The notes under the pieces are model-generated. The model worked only from the letters and a program-made list of their open reading frames with translations. It searched no databases and was not told where the DNA came from. The position numbers and the translations under genes were made by a program. Of a stretch of 9,511 nucleotides of DNA, positions 1-6,171 are shown piece by piece (the stretch's first letter is position 1; each line of letters starts with the position of its first letter). The stretch comes from VGOB01 sp034435315. Lineage in GTDB: Bacteria > Chloroflexota > Anaerolineae > UBA4142. The stretch lies in assembly GCA_034435315.1 (NCBI GenBank), contig DAOTYB010000149.1, positions 1 through 9,511 of the forward strand, given 5' to 3'.

Positions 1-44
1 CCCCTAGCCCCCTCCCCACGCCGCTCTGCGGCGTGGGGAGGGGG
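1..44. repeat. Perfect 17-bp hairpin repeat (first of three)
   Basis: Arms 8-24 and 28-44 are exact reverse complements (17 bp) around a TCT loop. The C/G-rich stem follows a cccctag lead. The same lead and left arm recur at 9485-9511, so this is a dispersed repeat and not a one-off terminator. It looks REP- or MITE-like, but I see no terminal target-site duplication. No gene lies within it. Confidence 0.85.
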
Positions 45-56
45 AAACAAGGGAAT

Positions 57-97
57 AGGGGTGTGGGCGGGCGGCGAAGCCGCCCGCCCACACCCCT
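57..97. repeat. Perfect 19-bp hairpin repeat (second of three)
   Basis: Arms 57-75 and 79-97 pair perfectly (19 bp) around a GAA loop. The arms are built from the words gtgtggg and cgggcggc. The hairpin sits 12 bases after the first one. A related word, tgtggcggg, forms the hairpin downstream of thiB at 302-330. Confidence 0.85.
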
Positions 98-107
98 CCT
101 CCCATCT

Positions 108-144
108 CCCCCTGCTCTCCCCGCAAAGCGGGGAGAGCAGGGGG
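108..144. repeat. Perfect 17-bp hairpin repeat (third of three)
   Basis: Arms 108-124 and 128-144 are exact reverse complements around an AAA loop. The outer part of the arm (five C, then T) resembles that of the hairpin at 8-44 while the inner part differs. This suggests members of one REP-like family with mosaic cores. Confidence 0.85.
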
Positions 145-301
145 CAGGGGGATGAGTGGGGTTGTTCCCGTAAAGGCAAAAGATTTTCTGCCCGTACAAC
201 GACGGTGAAATTCAGGCTCAGCCATCGGCTTGCGTTAGCCATCGGTTTCTGACCGACAGCGAGTGATGTCAGTGGCTGAGTAGTTACGCGTCTTTAAATG
301 A
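145..301. other. Intergenic stretch, no gene recognised
   Basis: This stretch lies between the hairpin cluster and the end of thiB. Short open frames exist but lack family resemblance and ribosome sites. Visible structure: a 9-base direct repeat agccatcgg at 220-228 and 237-245, an imperfect palindrome near 175-195, and on the minus strand at 287-274 the word GTAACTACTCAGCC. A close variant of that word occurs at 3054-3067. It may be the remnant of a decayed element, but I cannot identify one. Confidence 0.4.
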
Positions 302-330
302 TGTGGCGGGGGAAATTGCCGCCCGCCACA
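302..330 (-). terminator. Possible hairpin terminator after thiB
   Basis: tgtggcggg (302-310) and cccgccaca (322-330) form a 9-bp perfect stem with an 11-base loop, 10 bases past the thiB stop codon. In the thiB direction it is followed by TCATTTAAAG and not by a clean U-run, so intrinsic termination would be weak. It may instead be a degenerate copy of the nearby repeat family. Confidence 0.35.
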
Positions 331-340
331 CCTTTGAACA

Positions 341-1411
341 TCACCGCAACACTACCTCGGTCCACGCTTTGATCCACGCCTCGCGATTTGCGTCAATGTC
401 AGCGGCAGAGACGATGGCAGGTTTCTTGGCTGTCTGGGCGAACTTGTAGAAATCGGGCAGTTTGGCATCCGCCATCACTGGAAAGACAAACATCTGGAGC
501 GGAATGTCTTCCTGAAATTTCGTCGAGAGCATAAAATCCACGAACTTGCGCGCGAGGTCGGGATTCTTCGCTCCCTTGAGCACGCCGATAAATTCGATCT
601 GGCGGAAACACGCGCCATCGCCCAGCACATTACCCGTCGGCGGCTCGGTCAACTTGCCTTTCGAAAAGTACACCTCAGCGGCGGGACTGGTGGCGTAACT
701 GACCACGATGGGACGATCGCCACCTTTGCCACCCCAGGTGGACTTGGCATAGTAGGCATCGCTCCACCCATCGGTGACGAGAACATCGTTCGCGCGCATT
801 GCCTTCCAGAAATCGAGGTACTTGTCCTTGCCAAAATAGCCGATAGTCGCAAGCAAGAACGCCAGACCCGGCGATGAGGTGGCGGGATTTTGCACGACGG
901 TTAATCCTTTGTACGCCGGTTTGATTAAATCGTCAAGTGTTTGCGGCGGCGCCAGATTCTTTTTGGCGAAATAGGCGCGATCGTAATTGAGACAGACATC
1001 GCCATAGTCAATCGGCGTGGCGCGGAATTCGGCATCGAGTACAAACTCGGCGGGGATTTGCGCCGCGCGCGCTGGTTTGTACGCCTCAAAGATACCTTCT
1101 TTGAGCGCGCGCGACAGGAATGTATTGTCCACGCCATAGAACGCCTCGGCGAGCGGGCTGGCTTTGGCGAGAATTGCTTTGTTCAAAGCAGAACCCGTAT
1201 CGCCCGATTTCAGGATTTTCACTCTGGCGTTGTTCGCGCTTTCGAATTCCTTGATGACGCTTTCACTCGCGGCGAATGAGTCGTGCGTCATAATCACCAC
1301 TTCGCGCGGACCTGAAGGTGTTGCGGTGGGCGCGGGTGTTGCTGTGGGTGCAGGCGCGCACGCGCTCAGCCATCCCACCAGCAGTAGTACGAACACGATG
1401 GTTTTGAACAT
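341..1411 (-). CDS. thiB: Thiamine ABC transporter substrate-binding lipoprotein
   Basis: A 356-residue extracytoplasmic solute-binding protein of the ThiB/TbpA type that should capture thiamine (or its phosphates) for an ABC importer. Residues 1-17 are a hydrophobic signal with lipobox LSAC and Cys18 as the lipid anchor. A Pro/Thr/Ala repeat linker follows (about 19-35). Family-like blocks are MTHDSFA (41-47), SGDTGSALNKAILAK (69-83), FYGVDNTFLSRAL (91-103), the hinge segment GDVCLNYDRAYF (137-148), NPATSSPGLAFL (175-186), VVSYATSPA (236-244) and QIEFIGVLKGAKNPDLARKF (271-290). The ATG start is fixed by the Shine-Dalgarno AAGGAGG at 1416-1422. A TPP riboswitch precedes it, which independently supports a thiamine role. 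No permease or ATPase gene follows before the window edge, so the partner genes must lie elsewhere. Confidence 0.92.
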   Translation of the reverse strand: MFKTIVFVLLLVGWLSACAPAPTATPAPTATPSGPREVVIMTHDSFAASESVIKEFESANNARVKILKSGDTGSALNKAILAKASPLAEAFYGVDNTFLSRALKEGIFEAYKPARAAQIPAEFVLDAEFRATPIDYGDVCLNYDRAYFAKKNLAPPQTLDDLIKPAYKGLTVVQNPATSSPGLAFLLATIGYFGKDKYLDFWKAMRANDVLVTDGWSDAYYAKSTWGGKGGDRPIVVSYATSPAAEVYFSKGKLTEPPTGNVLGDGACFRQIEFIGVLKGAKNPDLARKFVDFMLSTKFQEDIPLQMFVFPVMADAKLPDFYKFAQTAKKPAIVSAADIDANREAWIKAWTEVVLR

Positions 1412-1415
1412 ACAT

Positions 1416-1422
1416 CCTCCTT
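1416..1422 (-). promoter_or_regulatory. Shine-Dalgarno site of thiB
   Basis: Minus-strand AAGGAGG ends 4 bases before the thiB ATG. It is a near-perfect anti-16S match and lies just downstream of the riboswitch terminator. It is also complementary to the UCCUCC loop of the candidate small RNA at 2943-3019, although any strong Shine-Dalgarno would be. Confidence 0.8.
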
Positions 1423-1434
1423 ATGTTGATGGAT

Positions 1435-1464
1435 AAAAAAAACCGCTCCTGATCCAGGAGCGGT
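1435..1464 (-). terminator. Riboswitch-controlled intrinsic terminator
   Basis: Arms 1455-1464 and 1442-1451 form a perfect 10-bp stem around a 3-nt loop. In the thiB direction the stem runs straight into eight U residues (1442-1435). It sits between the TPP aptamer and the thiB ribosome site, so termination here would shut thiB off. On the RNA the loop and 3' arm read GAUCAGG, complementary over 7 bases to CCUGAUC in the aptamer core (1510-1504). This gives an obvious antiterminator that excludes the terminator when TPP is absent. Confidence 0.88.
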
Positions 1465-1479
1465 CGCGAACATCTTTGA

Positions 1480-1570
<91 letters not shown>

Positions 1571-1594
1571 ACACATTGATTCAGTTGCATATCT

Positions 1595-1623
1595 AGTTTA
1601 GCACGATTTCACGCGCGCGTCAA
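1595..1623 (-). promoter_or_regulatory. Candidate sigma-70 promoter for riboswitch-thiB
   Basis: Minus-strand -35 TTGACG (1623-1618), 17-base spacer, -10 TAAACT (1600-1595). The predicted start near 1588 lies about 18 bases before the aptamer. The -35 box overlaps the last codons of thiN, so thiB can be transcribed independently of the thiN transcript. Confidence 0.6.
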
Positions 1624-2250
1624 ATGCACAATGAGCAATACGCCGCGTGTCAGAGTCACCTCCGCGTGTTCTGCAATCAACTCATTGCTGACACCCCGCG
1701 CGGCATCACAGTACAACGTCTCGTTGCGCAGCGGATAGCGCAAACCGCGTGTGACGATGCCCTCCACGCGCTCAGTGAGCGGAATGAGCGACGCGGTCTC
1801 GCCGACACGTCCTTCGATGGTGAGATGTTCTCCCACCACCCACGCGTCGAAATCCGCTTCGGCGATGCGTGCGAGCACACGTGCACGCGCGGGCTTGATG
1901 AGCAGTAGAACGTTCGCGAGCATCTGGTCGAAACGTCCACCGAGCGCGCCCAGCAGCGTGATTTCGGTGGCGCCGCGCGTCAGAGCGAGATCGAGGGCAA
2001 GTTCCAGATCGGTCTGGTCTTTTTCGCGGGGGTACTGAATCATCTCGACGCGATGCGCGTGGCACCATTCGCGCGTCTCGGCATCGAGCGAATCGAAATC
2101 GCCGATGAGAACCTCAGGAGCGCGCGCGAAATGGCGACGCGCGTTCACCGCGCCGCCGTTTGCTGCGATACGCCAGTCTGCCGCGTGCCACAGCGCAGCC
2201 AGACGTGGACGATGCTGCATCTGACCATTGGTGATAATCACCACGTTCAT
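1609..2250 (-). CDS. thiN: Thiamine pyrophosphokinase
   Basis: A 213-residue protein, the usual length for the family, expected to transfer pyrophosphate from ATP to thiamine to give TPP in the cytosol. Diagnostic blocks are NGG (31-33), IGDFDSL (49-55), KDQTDLELAL (77-86) and GGRFDQ (104-109), plus the C-terminal thiamine-binding region with RGVSNE (185-190). The Asp-rich IGDFDS and KDxTD motifs are the metal and substrate residues of thiamine pyrophosphokinases. The third motif is commonly GGRxDH, and here the His is Gln. The ATG overlaps the methyltransferase stop codon as ATGA (2247-2250), implying translational coupling. thiB lies downstream but has its own promoter and riboswitch, so TPP feedback acts on uptake and not directly on this kinase. 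Confidence 0.93.
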   Translation of the reverse strand: MNVVIITNGQMQHRPRLAALWHAADWRIAANGGAVNARRHFARAPEVLIGDFDSLDAETREWCHAHRVEMIQYPREKDQTDLELALDLALTRGATEITLLGALGGRFDQMLANVLLLIKPARARVLARIAEADFDAWVVGEHLTIEGRVGETASLIPLTERVEGIVTRGLRYPLRNETLYCDAARGVSNELIAEHAEVTLTRGVLLIVHLTRA

Positions 2251-2885
2251 TGTGTTTCTCGCCTGGTCGCAATCACGACCATCACTACACTTGTCTCATT
2301 CACCACGCGTTGTACTTGTACTTGCCACACCGGGTCCGCCAGCATTGCGCGCGCGAACGTTTCAAAGGGTACTCCATTGCCGCCCACGACGTTCAATGAC
2401 CAATTGAGGAAGCGACTCCACGCGTCGCGCGGCAACAAGCGCGCCGCGTCCACCCAGATTAAACGTCCGTTGTTCACCAGCACGCGCGCCAGTTCGGCGA
2501 ACGCGCGCGGATCGTGCGCCAAGCCCGGCGGAAAGGTCATCGTAATCGAATCGAAGGTTGCTGCGGGAAAGGGTAATGCCTGTACGCGTGCGCGCACCAG
2601 TGGCGCGGTGGTAGCGTGACGACGCAACTTGGCACGCGTGATGTTCAACATTGCGGCGGACAAGTCCACCCCCACCGCGCGATAACCCGCCGCGCGCAAA
2701 TCGAGCAACAGATTGCCGGTGCCCGGAGGTACTTCCAGCACGCGCGTTCCAACGACGTGTGGGAGTGACGCGCGCGTCCAGATGCGCCATTGCCCGCGCG
2801 AGACCAGCGCGCTCACCCAATCGTAGGTGAAGGCAAAGGGATTGTAAAAGAGATGAAAGGCAAAGCGAAGTAGAACGCGCAGCAT
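2247..2885 (-). CDS. Class I SAM-dependent methyltransferase
   Basis: A 212-residue small-molecule-type methyltransferase of the UbiE/Methyltransf_11 style; the substrate is unknown. The SAM-binding motif I reads VLEVPPGTGNLLLDL (49-63), with Pro-Pro where E/DxGxGxG would be typical. The acidic post-I residue is in VGVDLS (Asp74), motif II is FDSITMTFP (111-119), followed by an ARVL segment (133-136). An N-terminal aromatic stretch (LFYNPFAFTYDWVSALVSRG, 12-31) precedes the Rossmann fold and may be membrane-proximal. It is translationally coupled to thiN by a 4-bp overlap, but I know of no thiamine step that requires it, so the pairing may be only organisational. The start ATG is first in frame and has no convincing Shine-Dalgarno. 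Confidence 0.8.
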   Translation of the reverse strand: MLRVLLRFAFHLFYNPFAFTYDWVSALVSRGQWRIWTRASLPHVVGTRVLEVPPGTGNLLLDLRAAGYRAVGVDLSAAMLNITRAKLRRHATTAPLVRARVQALPFPAATFDSITMTFPPGLAHDPRAFAELARVLVNNGRLIWVDAARLLPRDAWSRFLNWSLNVVGGNGVPFETFARAMLADPVWQVQVQRVVNETSVVMVVIATRRETQ

Positions 2886-2907
2886 TCGTTATGACCAAAA
2901 AGTACTA

Positions 2908-2936
2908 GTGACAAAATGGCAAGGACGCGCTAGAAT
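2908..2936 (+). promoter_or_regulatory. Sigma-70 promoter for candidate small RNA
   Basis: GTGACA (2908-2913), a 17-base spacer and TAGAAT (2931-2936) form a near-consensus plus-strand promoter. The predicted start at about 2943 coincides with the first base of a perfect 8-bp hairpin. It is the only strong plus-strand promoter I found, and no plus-strand protein gene lies downstream of it. Confidence 0.7.
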
Positions 2937-2942
2937 AATGGT

Positions 2943-3019
2943 GAAGTAAGGCGCCAAGGGCAGCGCTGATCTTACTTCCCCTCCAAAAACTCAGGGTTCC
3001 TCCTCCCCCTGAGTTTTTT
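2943..3019 (+). ncRNA. Candidate small RNA with anti-Shine-Dalgarno loop
   Basis: A roughly 77-nt RNA is predicted from the promoter at 2908-2936 to the U-run at 3014-3019. Hairpin 1 has an outer stem GAAGUAAG/CUUACUUC (2943-2950 with 2971-2978) and an inner GCGC/GCGC stem (2951-2954 with 2963-2966), loop CAAGGGCA and a 3' bulge UGAU. A single-stranded CCCUCC linker follows (2979-2984). Hairpin 2 is a 12-bp terminator stem whose 10-nt loop is UUCCUCCUCC. Both the linker and the loop can pair with GGAGG ribosome-binding sites, the design of C-rich-loop regulatory RNAs in other bacteria. I do not recognise it as a known family. The alternative is a bidirectional terminator for the phosphatase operon plus an unrelated hairpin, but the promoter fit argues for a transcript. 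Confidence 0.6.
2985..3019 (+). terminator. Strong intrinsic terminator, probably bidirectional
   Basis: AAAAACTCAGGG (2985-2996) pairs with CCCTGAGTTTTT (3007-3018): a 12-bp stem, 10-base loop and six T on the plus strand. The minus strand also ends the stem in five U, so the same hairpin could end the convergent phosphatase transcript, whose stop codon is about 90 bases away. Confidence 0.85.
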
Positions 3020-3106
3020 GTTTGGTGGCGTTCTGCAAATTGTGGATTTTAAGGTGACTGCTCAGCCCGTATGGCGTACCTTGTGAAGGCATAGTCCTAC
3101 CCCTTG

Positions 3107-6100
3107 TTACACCGCATTGCGTTTGAGCGCGACCATTGTCACATCGTCAAAGTGGATGCCTTCGCCGGCAAAGTCGGTCACAGCGCGCATCATCTCGGCG
3201 ATGAGTTCTGACGGCGCAAGATGCGCGTGCGCGCGTACCAAATCGGCTAGGCGTTCCGCGCCAAACTCTTCCTCCTGTGCGTTAATCGCATCGGTCACAC
3301 CATCGGTGTACATCAGCAAGAGGTCGCCGGGTTCAAACTCGAGGGTGTATTCCTCGACCGTGATGTTCGGTATGACGCCGAGTGCAATGTTGCGTCCTTT
3401 CACCGTGCTCAACTCGTTGCGCGCGGCGCGGTAGAACAAGGGCGGATTGTGCCCGGCGTTGACGTAGGTAAAGCAATGGGTGTGTGGATCGAGAACACCG
3501 TGAAAGACCGTGACGAACATATCGGAACGCGCATCGGCGAGGATGATGTCGTTGGCGCGCTCGATCGTTTCGCGCGGCGTGGGCTTGCCAATCGTCATCG
3601 TGCGCAGGATGGTGCGCGCGAGCGCCATAAACATTGCGGCGCCAATCCCTTTGTCCGAAACGTCGGCGATGGTGAACGCGACGCGTCCACCGTTGAGGAG
3701 TACAAAATCGTACAAGTCTCCGCTCACCTCGCGCGCGGTTTGCCACAAAGCCTCTACGGCATAACCCGCGATGACAGGACATTTTTCGGGCAGGAAACTC
3801 GTTTGAATCTGACGTGCCAATCCCAGTTCGTACTCGATGCGACGTTTGTCCTCTGCCTCGCGCGCCAGGCGTACTCCTTCGATGGCGATGGCGGCTTGAC
3901 TGGCAATAGCCATCACCACTTGAATTTCACGTGTGGTAAAGCGTACAGGTCGTTCACCTTGATCTACCCACATCGCGCCAATCACTTCGCCGCGGGTGAC
4001 CAGCGGAACGACGAGCAAAGAGTGCACACCGAACTGGCGCATAGCGTCGGGGGCGATCCAATCGCTCTGTTGCGCATCCTCGATGAGGAGTGGCGTTTGC
4101 TCACGCAACAACGTGCCAAACATCTTGACCTGATCGGCGGGAAAACGCATGCGCTGAAATTCACTTTGCAAGGCGCGCGTCAGTCCGTACGCTTGGGCAG
4201 GCACAAAGGCGCGCGCGTGTGCATCGTAGAGAAAGATCGCACAGCGCGCGACACCCACCAGGAGCGGGGTGATACGCACAATCGTCTCTAATACTTCATC
4301 CAGATCCAGCGTGGCGGAAAGGTTTTGCGCGACCTGTAGCAGGGCATTGAGATAGTACGCCTCTTCCTTTTGCAAATTGTACAGGCGCGCATCTTCAATG
4401 GCGATGGCGACTTGCGCGGCAAGTGTTTTCAAGATGAACAAATCATCCTCGCCGAACGCGTTACGCCGATCGCTTTCCACGTCCAGTACACCAATCACTT
4501 GATCGCCGAGGGTGAGAGGCACCACGATTTCGGATTGCGTTTCGTCAACAGGTTTATCGGGATAGGGTGCAAAGCGTGGCTCGCGACTTACATCGTTGAC
4601 CAGCACTGCTTTGCCGGTCGCCGCCACCCAGCCCACCAGTCCTTCCAAGCCGATGCGATAGCCGATGTTGCGCGCACGCCAGTCCTCGCCGCGCGGGTGT
4701 GTGCTGGCGCGAAAGATCGCGCGGCGTTGCTCGGTATCCACGATGAAGAGATGCACGTGGGAGTAGCCGAAACGATCGCGAATGAGATGCACGATGCGTG
4801 GCAAGAGTTCATCAAGGTCGAGCAAGGCGGCAACTTGACGACTGACCTCGCTGACGGTGGCAAGTTGCGCTGCGCGTTGACGCTCGCTGGCATACAGGCG
4901 CGCGTTCTGGATTGTCACCGCGGCTTGCGCGCAAATCGAAGTAAGATTGCGCGCTTGAATCGGGAAAAAAGCGCGCGGGCGTGGACTGAACAGTGACAGG
5001 GTGCCGATCAGCGTCTCACCGGCAAACAAGGGCACGATGAGCATGCTGCGCGCCGTCGGTACATGGCGGCTGTGTGCGCGCACCATCGCGATGGACTCCA
5101 GCGGATAGACGAACGCGCGCGCTACATCCACCGCGCGAATCGGATCGCGATGCGTTGAAAAATATTCAAAGAGTGTCGAGTCGGCTGGTTCTTGGAGGCG
5201 CTGCACGGCGTGCCGCGTGGCTTGTAACACCTGAGAGGAAGGCGCTGGTGATACGCGCGCATCACCGAACAGTTCGATGCGGTACACATCGGCGGGCGCA
5301 AGGCGTTGCGCGTATTCGTACAGCAAGTCAATGACTTTGTCGGCATCGAACGTGGCTTGTGCGACCGCGTGCGCAAACTCGTTGAGTGCAGCCAGATCAT
5401 TGCTGCGACGTTCCAGACGCACGCGCGTATCCGCAAAGCGCTGGACGACAATCGCTGTGCCGAGCAATCCTGCGGCAATCAGCAGAAACAGCCCGGCATC
5501 GTCTCCAGCGTATGTCACGGCGATGACCATCGCAAAAGGCAGTGGCAAGAGTTCCATCACCACTGCATAGCCCAGTGTGCGTTGAAGGAAATCCTGCAGG
5601 GCGGTGATGCCGCCGCGCAAAAATTCAAGCAACGCCCAGCCGAGATTGTCTATGACGAACCACGCGAGCGTAGCACCCAGTAGCGGTGGAACCGTGACGA
5701 GGGTAATCTGATGAGGTGGAAAGGTGCCGCCCAGTTCGGTGTAGAGATGCGCGCTGGCGTACACCATTCCGATTTTCAAACCCGCGTTGAACAGGGGTAT
5801 CTCAATCACGTGTGTAAAAGTGTGTTTCTCACGACGGATGGCGTTGAGGAACAGGTAGAGGAATCCGCTGATTGCCGCGACCCACGCGCCCGGCACCGAA
5901 CCAAAAATCAGTACAGCGGCAAGGTCAATGATGCCGACGAGCGAGTGGGTCATTCCCGGCAAAGCGTGAAAGCCGGCGCGCTTGAGGATAAATGAGAGCG
6001 CGATGAAAAATGCGAGCGCGGCGGCGTTTGCCCAGAGCGCGCTCCAATCGGTCAGTGCGCTCAACGCGGCAACGCCACCCAGTCCAATCCCCAGCGCGTA

Positions 6101-6166
6101 GATGTTAGCAAGTCGCGTGTCGTGTGTGATGCGTTGACGGAGAGAATCCCAAAAGTGAGCAAGCAT
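3107..6166 (-). CDS. Membrane-anchored triple-GAF RsbU/SpoIIE-type PP2C phosphatase
   Basis: A 1019-residue signalling protein. Residues about 20-240 form several membrane segments (a MASE- or LytS-like sensor block; exact family uncertain). A short helical linker (250-285) follows, then three GAF-like domains at about 280-425, 445-597 and 615-765, the first being the most divergent. A coiled coil (766-790) leads to a SpoIIE/RsbU PP2C domain at about 790-1016. Catalytic metal-site motifs are intact: EVSGDLYD (813-820), ADVSDKG (834-840), NAGHNPP (903-909), LMYTDGVTDA (951-960) and FDDVTMV (1006-1012). Family members dephosphorylate anti-sigma-factor antagonists in partner-switch systems. No such antagonist or anti-sigma gene is visible here. 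It starts 5 bp after the glycosyltransferase stop, so it should be co-transcribed with the glycan genes. Confidence 0.93.
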   Translation of the reverse strand: MLAHFWDSLRQRITHDTRLANIYALGIGLGGVAALSALTDWSALWANAAALAFFIALSFILKRAGFHALPGMTHSLVGIIDLAAVLIFGSVPGAWVAAISGFLYLFLNAIRREKHTFTHVIEIPLFNAGLKIGMVYASAHLYTELGGTFPPHQITLVTVPPLLGATLAWFVIDNLGWALLEFLRGGITALQDFLQRTLGYAVVMELLPLPFAMVIAVTYAGDDAGLFLLIAAGLLGTAIVVQRFADTRVRLERRSNDLAALNEFAHAVAQATFDADKVIDLLYEYAQRLAPADVYRIELFGDARVSPAPSSQVLQATRHAVQRLQEPADSTLFEYFSTHRDPIRAVDVARAFVYPLESIAMVRAHSRHVPTARSMLIVPLFAGETLIGTLSLFSPRPRAFFPIQARNLTSICAQAAVTIQNARLYASERQRAAQLATVSEVSRQVAALLDLDELLPRIVHLIRDRFGYSHVHLFIVDTEQRRAIFRASTHPRGEDWRARNIGYRIGLEGLVGWVAATGKAVLVNDVSREPRFAPYPDKPVDETQSEIVVPLTLGDQVIGVLDVESDRRNAFGEDDLFILKTLAAQVAIAIEDARLYNLQKEEAYYLNALLQVAQNLSATLDLDEVLETIVRITPLLVGVARCAIFLYDAHARAFVPAQAYGLTRALQSEFQRMRFPADQVKMFGTLLREQTPLLIEDAQQSDWIAPDAMRQFGVHSLLVVPLVTRGEVIGAMWVDQGERPVRFTTREIQVVMAIASQAAIAIEGVRLAREAEDKRRIEYELGLARQIQTSFLPEKCPVIAGYAVEALWQTAREVSGDLYDFVLLNGGRVAFTIADVSDKGIGAAMFMALARTILRTMTIGKPTPRETIERANDIILADARSDMFVTVFHGVLDPHTHCFTYVNAGHNPPLFYRAARNELSTVKGRNIALGVIPNITVEEYTLEFEPGDLLLMYTDGVTDAINAQEEEFGAERLADLVRAHAHLAPSELIAEMMRAVTDFAGEGIHFDDVTMVALKRNAV

Positions 6167-6171
6167 AACGT

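Noticed and set aside
2053..2619. Plus-strand open frame across thiN and the methyltransferase
   Set aside because: Its translation is low-complexity and matches nothing I know, while both minus-strand genes there carry clear family motifs.
2887..2914. Leftward promoter for the methyltransferase using TTGTCA at 2914-2909
   Set aside because: The possible -10 hexamers at 15-17 base spacing (CATAAC, ATAACG, TAACGA) are weak and would start transcription at or inside the ATG.
2938..2949. Tiny ORF ATG GTG AAG TAA in front of the small RNA
   Set aside because: The predicted transcription start (about 2943) is downstream of the ATG and there is no ribosome site.
3449..4291. Long open frame on the plus strand opposite the phosphatase gene
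   Set aside because: It has no recognisable domain and is antisense to well-conserved GAF and PP2C motifs. It is explained by the codon bias of the gene on the other strand.
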